A DNA stretch of 64,000 bases, from NCBI RefSeq assembly GCF_003149025.1, contig NZ_QGDV01000002.1, positions 1-64,000 on the forward strand, written 5' to 3'. This DNA is from Rathayibacter iranicus NCPPB 2253 = VKM Ac-1602 (lineage in GTDB: Bacteria > Actinomycetota > Actinomycetes > Actinomycetales > Microbacteriaceae). The notes under the pieces were generated by a model. It was not told where the DNA came from. It searched no databases and saw nothing but the letters and a program-made list of their open reading frames with translations. A program made the translations under genes and the position numbers. Below are positions 40,794 through 48,103 of this stretch, one piece after another; within the stretch, counting starts at the first letter, position 1; every line of letters starts with the position of its first letter.

Positions 40794-41147
40794 GTGGGTG
40801 CTCCGACGTCGAGGATCTCGGCGGTGGTCGATGCTGCACGAGACGTCCTTGCCGCTGCGCTCGCTCAAGGCAGGACATCGTTCGATTATCTCTATGTCGA
40901 CGTGGCGGGCAGCAGCGGGTACTTTTCCCGAAGCTTGCGCGTCTACGGGCTTGCTGGGTATCCCTGCCTGCGGTGCGGCACGACCATCATCCGGGAGAAG
41001 TTCATGAACCGCTCGAGCCGCTTCTGCCCGGACTGCCAACGAAAGCGGCAATTGAGCGCCTTGGGGCGTCGCCGCATTGAGAGCATTCCCGCGATAGGAC
41101 GGCTGGCGGACGTCATCCTCGCCGTCAATGTCCGTGGCCCATCGTAG
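40794..41147 (+). pseudogene. mutM fragment 2 (divergent C-terminal domain, zinc finger intact)
   Basis: The 117-codon frame from GTG 40794 reads [40 protein letters not shown] and [27 protein letters not shown] in two pieces. This is the end of the helix-two-turn-helix and the full zinc finger of a formamidopyrimidine glycosylase that is quite unlike the native one. All four zinc-binding cysteines are kept, and the frame runs about 30 codons past the family's usual end. It lacks the catalytic N-terminus. It is either a second scar or a small zinc-finger protein still being made. Confidence 0.65.
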
Positions 41148-41185
41148 GCTGGTCGAGCAGAGCGAAGTCTTCAGAAGGGTGCGCG

Positions 41186-43102
41186 ATGAAGATGACATCG
41201 TTTCGAGTTTGCCTGTACAAGAACGTATTGGACTCGACGGAAGTGTCGGTGGAGTCGGACGTAACGACGCTGGTCGGCATGAACGAGTCGGGCAAGTCGA
41301 CGATGCTCGACGCCCTCTACCGTTTGAACCCTGTCTACGACGACGCGTTCGTCGAGCGGGACGACTACCCGCGCTGGCGGTGGAAGCGCGACGGCCGGAA
41401 GGAGGACCTCTCGGTCGTCACGCCGATCGAGGCGACCTTCGTCCTGGACGAGGACGACGCCCAGGCCTTATGTGACGTGCTGGGCGAAGCTGTGGTCGCA
41501 CAGGAGGCCGTGACGATCGGCCGGCGCTATAACGGCAACTACTGCGTGGGGGTGTCGGTCGATGAGCCCCGATTCCTGAAGAACGTTCTCGCGGGCCACC
41601 CCGATGCCGACACGCTGCTGGAAACGCACACCACCGTCGCATCGCTCAAGGAGGCGCTCGCGCCCAAGGCTACCCCGGCCGCCGTCGACCCGACGAACTC
41701 CGCCGGAGAGGTCCCTGATGAGAACGCCGCCGCCGACGCCGAGGCGCTGCAGCGGATCGCGTCCCGGATCGGAGATGCCGAGGACCTGTCCGCAATCGCC
41801 CGTAGGACCGTTCGATCGAGGATGCCGCAGTTCTTCCGCTTCGCGTCCTATCAGAACCTCGAGGGGCGCGTGGACGTCTCCACTCTGCGCACCACGGAGG
41901 AAGAGCAACCCGGTGCATCGTCGAAGCAGACGGCCCGCGCGCTGCTCCGGCTGGCCGACACCGACATCGATTCGGTAACTGACGCGGAGTTCGAGTCGCG
42001 CACCGCGGAGCTCGAGGCGGTGTCCAGCGACCTCTCCCGTGAGATGTCCGAGTACTGGAGCACGAACCCGGAGCTTCGGATCAAGGTGGAGATCGAGCCG
42101 GAGACGGTCACCCTCCCGAACGGACAGTCCAGCGTCGTGCGCTACCTCAACTTCCAGGTCGAGGATCGCAAGCACGACTTCACGAACAACTTCTCGCTCC
42201 GGTCCTCCGGCTACCAGTGGTTCTTCTCCTTCCTCGCGGCGTTCAGCGAGTTCGAGGATCTCGACGACGTGGTGATCCTGCTCGACGAGCCAGCGCTGAC
42301 GCTCCACGCGAAGGCGCAGCGCGACTTCCTGCGCTTCATTAACAAGCGCCTCGCTCCCGTCGGTCAGGTGATCTACACGACCCACTCGCCGTTCATGGTC
42401 GAGCGGATCGAGCGCGTCCGCGTCGTGGAGGACCGGGGCGACGACATCGGCTCGGTCACTTCGTCGGATGCCTTGGAGGTCGGGGAGGACAGCGCGTTCC
42501 CGCTCCAGGCCGCCCTCGGCTACGACCTGTCGCAGAACCTGTTTATCGGCGAGCGGAACCTGCTCGTCGAGGGCCCCTCGGACCTGGCGTACTTGGACGT
42601 AGTCGGCCGTCACCTCCGCGATCTGGGGCGCGAAGGGCTCGACGAACGCTGGCGGATCCTCCCGGCCGGAGGTGCGTCGAACGTGCCCGCCTTCGTCTCC
42701 CTGCTGGGACAGAAGGTGTCGGTGACGGTGCTGCTGGACTCCGGCACCGAGGGCGGCGGGAAGGTCGAGGCCGCGATCAAGGCGAACAAGATCGTCGGCA
42801 AGCGAGTCGTCTTCGTCGGGTCGGTCCTCGAGCAGAAGCACAGCGACATCGAGGACCTGTTCAAGGCCGGCGACTATCTCGGGCTCTACAACGAGGCGTT
42901 CGGGAAGAAGCACAAGGTCGGCGACCTGCCGGACCATCCTGATCGGCTGCTGCTCCGGTTGGAGGCGCTGGACGGGAGGTTCGACCACTGGCGACCTGCG
43001 GAGATTCTGCTCCGCGACCCGTCCAGAGTCGAGAAGCTGTCGCAGACGACACTGGGGAACTTCGAGGCACTGGCTCAGCGAATCAACGCGACGCATGTCT
43101 GA
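41186..43102 (+). CDS. OLD-family ATPase with TOPRIM nuclease domain
   Basis: A 638-residue protein. The ATPase has Walker A VGMNESGKSTML (near 31), the ABC-type signature region FSLRSSGYQWFFSFLAAF (near 335) and Walker B DVVILLDEPALTLH (near 363), with the switch His in YTTHSPFMVERI. A C-terminal TOPRIM domain follows: LLVEGPSDLAYLDVV (Glu, near 457) and VLLDSGTEGGGK (near 515), where DSG replaces the usual DxD. This is the plan of OLD and Gabija GajA nucleases. Start at ATG 41186. It overlaps the next gene by eight bases. Phage defence is the likely role, cutting or nicking DNA when triggered. Confidence 0.85.
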   Translation: MKMTSFRVCLYKNVLDSTEVSVESDVTTLVGMNESGKSTMLDALYRLNPVYDDAFVERDDYPRWRWKRDGRKEDLSVVTPIEATFVLDEDDAQALCDVLGEAVVAQEAVTIGRRYNGNYCVGVSVDEPRFLKNVLAGHPDADTLLETHTTVASLKEALAPKATPAAVDPTNSAGEVPDENAAADAEALQRIASRIGDAEDLSAIARRTVRSRMPQFFRFASYQNLEGRVDVSTLRTTEEEQPGASSKQTARALLRLADTDIDSVTDAEFESRTAELEAVSSDLSREMSEYWSTNPELRIKVEIEPETVTLPNGQSSVVRYLNFQVEDRKHDFTNNFSLRSSGYQWFFSFLAAFSEFEDLDDVVILLDEPALTLHAKAQRDFLRFINKRLAPVGQVIYTTHSPFMVERIERVRVVEDRGDDIGSVTSSDALEVGEDSAFPLQAALGYDLSQNLFIGERNLLVEGPSDLAYLDVVGRHLRDLGREGLDERWRILPAGGASNVPAFVSLLGQKVSVTVLLDSGTEGGGKVEAAIKANKIVGKRVVFVGSVLEQKHSDIEDLFKAGDYLGLYNEAFGKKHKVGDLPDHPDRLLLRLEALDGRFDHWRPAEILLRDPSRVEKLSQTTLGNFEALAQRINATHV

Positions 43103-44132
43103 GCCCGCGGCTCCGGCGTCGAGTGCAAACCGAAGTGGTCCCGATCAAGAAGAAGCCGTGGAACGACGGATCGACTTCTGGCGCGATCGGCGCATGCTGT
43201 GCGGCGGATGCGGCCACGAATTCGTCGTCGATCTAGACTGGATCGACCGGTGGGAGCAGAGCGGAGAGAAGTGCGCCAGCTGCGGCCTGACCTGCGAGCA
43301 CGAGGACGCGCCCCCGGTCACGGTCGATCCCAATGACCCCGCGCTCGACGACGCCGAGGTCGCGCGGTTCGCTTGGTACCACACGAGCACCCAGCCGGAC
43401 TGGCCAACGAAGAGCTTCGACCCGGCGGCCGTCCTCACACTCGAGACCCGCATGCGGATGGGCGGCGACCGCCACGTCGCCGCATGGGCCGAACGACAAC
43501 GTTCCAAGGCCCTGCACGTCGGCACTTACGAGGCCGCAATCCACAACATGCTGAGGCGGATGCATGACCAAGCCGATCACAGCAGCCAGTTCTACCTCTA
43601 CCGTGTTCATCTGAAGGCGACGGTCGTCGTGCGGGAGGGATGGCTCATCGATCCGAGCAACTTCGTTGGCGACGTCGCCCTTGATGATGTCTGCCCTCCG
43701 TGCGTCGACGTCGCTCGCTACCTGAACTATCACGAGGACCCCGGAGGGCTTTCCCTGGCGCTGGGACGAGACGCGCTCGCCAGCGTCCAGCAGGTTGCCG
43801 TTCCGATCGCCGATGCGTGGGACGCCGATTGGGTGCGCGACGCTGTCGCGGCCTTCGAAAACGCATCGGACGTGCCGACCCAGGCGAACGGCGGGCTGGG
43901 GCGGCTCATGCGTCCGTCGTCGCCGAGGGACGCGCTGGCTCGCGCACTCGGCAAGGCGCTGACCGACCGGCTGCCGGTCAACCTGCGGGATCAGTTCATC
44001 TCGGCCGAGAGGTACACCGAAAGCGACCATCCAGAGCGGTGGGCCCGTCGGGAGAGCGCTCTGTTCCAGCTGATTGTGGAGCCGGGTCGCCTGCTGTCAG
44101 CCCTCGACCGACAAGAGCGTCGGCGGGTGTGA
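43095..44132 (+). CDS. Zinc-ribbon protein partnered with OLD nuclease, possible ART-like fold
   Basis: A 345-residue protein whose ATG lies inside the end of the OLD gene (ATGTCTGA overlap). Residues 36-70 form a zinc ribbon, CGGCGHEFVV ... CASCG. Then come RFAWYHTSTQPDWP (near 92) and KALHVGTYEAAIHNMLRRM (near 138), with FYLYRVHL and LNYHEDPGGLSLAL later. The pair Y-H-T and L-H-x-G-T with a later Glu is reminiscent of ADP-ribosyltransferase-like folds, a weak inference. It is not a UvrD helicase, so the pair is not Gabija; no reverse transcriptase or PARIS-type partner is seen either. I do not recognise the family. Confidence 0.6.
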   Translation: MSEPAAPASSANRSGPDQEEAVERRIDFWRDRRMLCGGCGHEFVVDLDWIDRWEQSGEKCASCGLTCEHEDAPPVTVDPNDPALDDAEVARFAWYHTSTQPDWPTKSFDPAAVLTLETRMRMGGDRHVAAWAERQRSKALHVGTYEAAIHNMLRRMHDQADHSSQFYLYRVHLKATVVVREGWLIDPSNFVGDVALDDVCPPCVDVARYLNYHEDPGGLSLALGRDALASVQQVAVPIADAWDADWVRDAVAAFENASDVPTQANGGLGRLMRPSSPRDALARALGKALTDRLPVNLRDQFISAERYTESDHPERWARRESALFQLIVEPGRLLSALDRQERRRV

Positions 44133-44714
44133 AGGCATCTTCAGTCCCCGAAGTTGACGAGCATCTGACCCCAATTCTCATGACAACGACGCGGTCAAGG
44201 CATCAATGCCGATGGGGACTGGGGCAATCCTCCGATACGACACCTACAAGTTTGGGACCGGCAAGGGATTCGTCTGGATGACCATCAAGTTGCAGCACAG
44301 CATCCTGGCAACCGCCAGTAGCCGTTACCGGCGGTGGAGGCAAAAATCAACTCAGGCTCCTGGGGCACGACACCACTGATGCAGACTGCTCTCCCGGGCT
44401 CGCGCTTCCGATCCCAGAAGAAGCTGGGCTCGACTTGGCCACAGACGCTGACTAGAGCAGCCCGATGGCGACTGCCATCGCCAGGAACATGACGAGCTGG
44501 TAGCCCGTGTTGATGAGCATCGGAGGCTTCAGTTCGAAGGCGTTGTGCTGAAGCAGCCTGCTGGCCGCGACGCAGAGCCGATTGCCGAAGCTGTAATCAA
44601 GCAGCCTTCGGCGGTGCATTTGGTGGACCGTGGCGCCGGATGCGATCTCACAGTTCTGGATGCCCGCTTGTGCCGTCCTAAGTAGTCCTAACCTCGCGGG
44701 AGGAGAATCGAGAC
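44133..44714. other. Degenerate interval in the island
   Basis: This 582-base gap has only broken text. From ATG 44206 about 60 codons open as MPMGTGAILRYDTYKFGTGK and then lose sense. Another short stretch reads HDTTDADCSPGLALPIPEEA before a TAG at 44455-44457. A minus-strand frame of 102 codons (44452-44760) ends in a hydrophobic stretch but has no recognisable content. I see remnants of former genes rather than a gene. Confidence 0.35.
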
Positions 44715-45005
44715 ATGTCCGCCACTGATCCCAAGCAACCGGAGTATCCACCCTGGCCATCTCTCCACGTCAGTTTGCAGCATCCGAAAAACCTGGCTCT
44801 CTACGCCCGACGGCAGGCCAAGGTCCCGGACGGCATCCGAGTCATGGTCCTGTAGACAGACGACTATCGCGAGGCTGTCGTGACGGTCGCCGTGGAATGG
44901 ATGGACGGTGGCCGCGTCGAGCTGGATCTCAACGTTGGCGACAACCCCGATCGGCTCGCCGCGCGCATCGAGGCCGCAGCGCGGACCCTCATGGCGCAGC
45001 AGTGA
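44715..45005 (+). pseudogene. Small hypothetical gene with in-frame TAG
   Basis: GGGAGGAG lies nine bases before ATG 44715. The frame reads MSATDPKQPEYPPWPSLHVS, meets TAG at 44853-44855 after 46 codons and goes on without a frameshift as VTVAVEWMDGGRVELDLNVG and IEAAARTLMAQQ to TGA at 45003. The second part has no start of its own that would explain it. An intact product of 96 residues would be a small acidic protein. It overlaps the following small gene by GTGA, so the pair were coupled. No family recognised. Confidence 0.55.
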
Positions 45006-45121
45006 TTGGGAAACCGATCTGCTGCGAGGACTCGGCTGAGCTCCGTCTCCGTCTCGCCGACGTTCGGCAACTCGATCACGGCCTCGTTCCCGACAAGAAC
45101 CTGACGCAGGCGAGCGATTAA
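45002..45121 (+). CDS. Small hypothetical protein (39 residues)
   Basis: GTG 45002 overlaps the stop of the preceding small gene as GTGA. The product, VIGKPICCEDSAELRLRLAD then VRQLDHGLVPDKNLTQASD, is soluble and charged and has an adjacent Cys pair. It is supported by the overlap and clean codon text only. It ends 44 bases before the last mutM fragment. It might be an accessory part of the OLD cassette or unrelated cargo. Confidence 0.4.
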   Translation: MIGKPICCEDSAELRLRLADVRQLDHGLVPDKNLTQASD

Positions 45122-45165
45122 TGCGCGAGCGTCGAAGTCAGTCTGTCGGTTAACGTGTGAGGTGG

Positions 45166-45303
45166 GGCTACTTTTCGCACAGCCTGCACGCCTATGGGCA
45201 GACGGGGAAGCCGTGCTCCCGCTGCGGTGAGCTGATCGTGCGGGTGCCGTTCATGAACCGCTCCTCGCACCTCTGCCCGCACTGCCAGCGGGTGCCCGGC
45301 TGA
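45166..45303 (+). pseudogene. mutM fragment 3 (138 bases, about 96% identical to native 3' end)
   Basis: GGCTACTTTTCGCAC onwards matches 39050-39187 base for base except six positions, three of them in the last codons (VPG here, VPH in mutM). It encodes the last helix and complete zinc finger and ends with TGA at 45301. Left of 45166 the match ends abruptly. It is best read as the original end of the chromosomal mutM, cut off when the island entered. Confidence 0.85.
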
Positions 45304-45326
45304 GGCCCGGGTGATCGCGACCGGCG

Positions 45327-45668
45327 CTACTTCGTCTCGCTCGGGTGGCTCGTGTGTACCTGCTCGAGGTAAACGGTCTGTCCGTCGACGTAGAACCAAA
45401 TCCGTGCCGTTCCCTTTGCCGTCGGCTTGTGTTGCCAGCGCTCGTAGGTCGTGTCGCCCCGCACGATGATGCCGAGCGTGTCTTTCAGCGGATAGTTCGT
45501 TTCAGTCTTCGCGAGTGGTGTCGCCGTCAGGAAATCCCAGGTGTCGGCCATCGGGTTCCGGATGGTCGCAATAAGGTCGCGCCAGCCCTTCTGCGCTCCG
45601 GTGGTCGCGAAGCGGATCTCGTACTCCGACTTCTTCCGCGGACGAGCGACCGAGGTCTCCTTTGCCAC
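45327..45668 (-). CDS. RelE/ParE-type toxin
   Basis: A 113-residue basic protein, start GTG 45668. Its core, YEIRFATTGAQKGWRDLIAT, then WDFLTATPLAKTETNYPLKD and ARIWFYVDGQTVYLEQVHT, follows the strand order of the RelE/YoeB fold, with the conserved C-terminal basic-aromatic strand. Relatives cut messenger RNA at the ribosome. It follows its antitoxin gene with two bases between stop and start, the usual order for Phd-type pairs. It lies just outside the island, behind mutM fragment 3. Confidence 0.75.
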   Translation of the reverse strand: MAKETSVARPRKKSEYEIRFATTGAQKGWRDLIATIRNPMADTWDFLTATPLAKTETNYPLKDTLGIIVRGDTTYERWQHKPTAKGTARIWFYVDGQTVYLEQVHTSHPSETK

Positions 45669-45670
45669 GG

Positions 45671-46141
45671 TCAGGGGCGCTCGACAGGATCTGACGCGCG
45701 CAGGTCGTCCAGCCACGTCACCTGATCTTCGCCGAGTCCAGCAGCGATCACGATGGCCGTTTCGCGCCAAGAGGTGAGTTCGGCGATGGCCAGGTGCGGC
45801 TGACCGGTGGAGAAGGACGCTCGTGCGGCGTTGACGAGAGCGCGAGCACAGCGTGCTCGACCTTCTGGGGACAGAGCGAGCATCCACGGGAAGGGGGCTG
45901 TGAGACGGTCCTCGAGCGGTCCTTCGTCGTCTAGCGCCGCCGCGAGAAGCTGCGCGGCGAGTTCGAGCAGGCGGGCGCGGGCGTCTGATTCGCGCTGCGA
46001 CATCAGCACGAGGGCGTCGCCGTCCCGACGAGTCACCGTGACGGGATGATTGTCGGCTTCGGCGAATACCTTGGCAGAGTGCTTGCTCAGATCGGAGGAT
46101 CGCCGGATGTGCAGCGCGGGACCGGTCGCAATGACGTTCAT
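45671..46141 (-). CDS. Phd/YefM-type antitoxin with C-terminal extension
   Basis: A 156-residue protein, start ATG 46141. Residues 12-60 resemble the Phd/YefM DNA-binding fold: SSDLSKHSAKVFAEADNHPV then TVTRRDGDALVLMS. Ordinary members end near residue 85; this one has 70 more residues, including PFPWMLALSPEGRARCARAL and ELTSWRETAIVIAAGL. It should neutralise the toxin directly downstream and repress the pair. The extension may give toxin specificity or act as a separate domain. Confidence 0.78.
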   Translation of the reverse strand: MNVIATGPALHIRRSSDLSKHSAKVFAEADNHPVTVTRRDGDALVLMSQRESDARARLLELAAQLLAAALDDEGPLEDRLTAPFPWMLALSPEGRARCARALVNAARASFSTGQPHLAIAELTSWRETAIVIAAGLGEDQVTWLDDLRASDPVERP

Positions 46142-46187
46142 GCGGAACAGGTTATTCGGAACGTGTTCGGAAGTACAGGTTCCAGCG

Positions 46188-46877
46188 TCAGGTGGGCGCG
46201 TAGCGAGAGTGCACGACGAGTTCGCCGAGGAGCGTCGCGACGAGCGTGATGACGGCGGCGATCGCGAGGCCGAGCCAGAGGCCGACGAGGAGGGCGAGCG
46301 CACCGACTCCGGCACCCGCGGCGATGAGGACGATGGCGCCTGCTCGACGGATCCAGGGCTGACCGGAGCCGCCCGCGAGACGCGAGTCGGCGGCGAGGCC
46401 GGTGATCGTCGAGGTAACGACGACGGTGGTGACGTCCTTCACGGCGAGATGGCGCGCGGTCGCGGCCTGGAGGCCCATCGCTCCGCCGAGGATCCCGGTC
46501 ACGACGAGTGCCAGGGGCTCGGGGTGCGCGGGCGCGAGGGCGAGGAGGATCGCCAGCGCGGCCAGGAGCAGCCCGACGACGGCGAAGAGCCAGGTGGAGC
46601 GGGAAGTCCAGCCCTTCTTCACCGGTCGCAGGACGCGTCCGCCGAGCACTGCTCCGACGATGAATGCTCCAAGCGCGATCAGGGGACCGACGACCGGCAA
46701 GTCCGCGACTCCCGAGAGCGCCATGCCCAGGATGACGACATTGCCGGTCATGTTGCCGGCGAAGACGCGGTCGAGGCCGAGGTAGCCGACAGCGTCGATG
46801 ATGCCGGTCGAGAACGTAAGGGCGAGCATCAGGCCGAGGGTCGCGTCCTCGGTGCGGGTGCGCAGGCGTCGAAGCAC
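46188..46877 (-). CDS. DUF1275 (YoaK-like) membrane protein
   Basis: A 229-residue protein with about six membrane helices. LALTFSTGIIDAVGYLGLDR then VFAGNMTGNVVILGMAL at the N-terminus is the family signature. GILGGAMGLQAATARHLAVK lies in the middle and STITGLAADS follows. The function of the family is unknown; transport has been suggested. Start at GTG 46877. An 18-base piece of its 3' end is repeated inside the mutM island (40462-40479). Confidence 0.85.
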   Translation of the reverse strand: MLRRLRTRTEDATLGLMLALTFSTGIIDAVGYLGLDRVFAGNMTGNVVILGMALSGVADLPVVGPLIALGAFIVGAVLGGRVLRPVKKGWTSRSTWLFAVVGLLLAALAILLALAPAHPEPLALVVTGILGGAMGLQAATARHLAVKDVTTVVVTSTITGLAADSRLAGGSGQPWIRRAGAIVLIAAGAGVGALALLVGLWLGLAIAAVITLVATLLGELVVHSRYAPT

Positions 46878-47014
46878 GGGAGGTCCTGTCCTGGGAGGGC
46901 GGCGAGATGCCTATTCGGTACGGCTCGCAATCGTGACATATGCGTGCACATGGCCGAAACACGAGCTGGCTAGGGTCGGACCGCGCGGACCGGTTGCGCG
47001 GGAAGCGGGCGCAC

Positions 47015-48103
47015 ATGCGGCAGGCGATGTGGGCGATCCAGCCCGGCGAACACGTTCCAGCGGGGGTCGAGTACCTGCCCGCCGAGCCCGGGGCTGTGCT
47101 GTGGGGACGGCTCCCGTGCGCGGCGGATGCGCCGGTGCTGACGGTCGATTCGGGGGCCGAGGTGGTCATTGACACGCTCAGCCACGAGGGTGTGTTGGAG
47201 GATCAGGGTCGCGATCCGCTCGCCTTCTTCGGCCGCCACGGCGTTACGCCCGAGGGCGTGCTGCGCGATGCCGTCGCCCTCGCGGCGGAGGGGCCGTTTC
47301 GTCATCAGGACGACGGTCCGCACGTGGTCACCGGGCCGATCGCTGTCCGCGGTGCCGAGCCCGGCGACCTCCTACGGATGACGCTGCTGGAGGCTGAGTC
47401 GCGGGTGCCCTACGGGGTGGTCTCGAATCGCCACAACCGCGGCGCGCTGCCCGGTGAGTATCCGCTGCAGGAGGGCTCGTTCAGCGTGTTCGCGCGCATG
47501 GACGAGGATGACGCAGGCGTGCAGCGGGGCGTGATCCCGCTCGTGCCCGGTGGTCGGCGGGCGGCGCGGTTCGCGCTGCGGCCGTTCCTCGGGATTATGG
47601 GGGTCGCCGTCGGGGGCAGGGAGCGCCCCCACTCTGTGCCGCCGGGGCCGCACGGCGGCAACATCGATATCGCGCTGCTCACGGAGGGCACGAGCCTCTA
47701 CCTGCCGGTCCAGGTCTCCGGCGCGCTCGCCTACGTCGGTGATCCGCACTTCGCGCAGGGCAACGGCGAGGTGGCGCTGACCGCGATGGAGGCGAGCCTG
47801 CGGGTGCGGGTGCGATTCGAGGTCGTTCCGCGGGCGCAGGCGCTGGCGGAGTTTGGCGAGATCGTCGGCCCGATGGGCGAGACGGATGAGTTCCTGGTGC
47901 CCACGGGTCTGGATGAGGACCTTGACGTCGCTGTGCAGAAGTGTGTGCGCGCGGCCATTGCGCTTCTGGTCGCGCGGTTCGGCATGGATCCGGCTCACGC
48001 CTACGCGTACCTCAGTGCGGCGACCGACTTCGACATCTCGCAGGTGGTCGACCTGGTGAAAGGCGTGCATGCGCGGGTGCGGATGGCGGACTTCGATGTC
48101 TGA
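47015..48103 (+). CDS. Acetamidase/formamidase family protein
   Basis: A 362-residue amidohydrolase of the acetamidase/formamidase family (FmdA-like), which releases ammonia from short amides. Start at ATG 47015; a longer reading from 46940 has no support. Landmarks are VLTVDSGAEVVIDTLSHEG (near 41), VTGPIAVRGAEPGDLLRM (near 109) and GPHGGNIDIALLTEGTSLYL (near 211), where GG-N-D is part of the metal or substrate site. A TAGGGT at 46971-46976 could be its -10 box. It overlaps the amidase start by eight bases, so both form one unit. Confidence 0.85.
   Translation: MRQAMWAIQPGEHVPAGVEYLPAEPGAVLWGRLPCAADAPVLTVDSGAEVVIDTLSHEGVLEDQGRDPLAFFGRHGVTPEGVLRDAVALAAEGPFRHQDDGPHVVTGPIAVRGAEPGDLLRMTLLEAESRVPYGVVSNRHNRGALPGEYPLQEGSFSVFARMDEDDAGVQRGVIPLVPGGRRAARFALRPFLGIMGVAVGGRERPHSVPPGPHGGNIDIALLTEGTSLYLPVQVSGALAYVGDPHFAQGNGEVALTAMEASLRVRVRFEVVPRAQALAEFGEIVGPMGETDEFLVPTGLDEDLDVAVQKCVRAAIALLVARFGMDPAHAYAYLSAATDFDISQVVDLVKGVHARVRMADFDV

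Larger units (their letters stand above)
39188..45165. mobile_element. Accessory defence island inserted behind mutM
   Basis: The island lies between two direct repeats of 138 bases: the native mutM 3' end (39050-39187) and the last copy (45166-45303), with six mismatches. Inside are AbiH, two further mutM 3' fragments, an OLD-type gene with its zinc-ribbon partner, a gap and two small genes. No integrase or transposase is visible, so transfer may have been by homologous recombination in mutM. The AbiH part is clearly less GC-rich than the chromosome. Confidence 0.65.

Noticed and set aside
44452-44760. Minus-strand frame of 102 codons with a hydrophobic end
   Set aside because: It has no ribosome-binding site or recognised text and runs opposite the better supported gene at 44715.
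39188-45165. Integrase-driven genomic island
   Set aside because: No recombinase, transposase or defined att core is visible in the island; I therefore describe it only by its mutM repeats.
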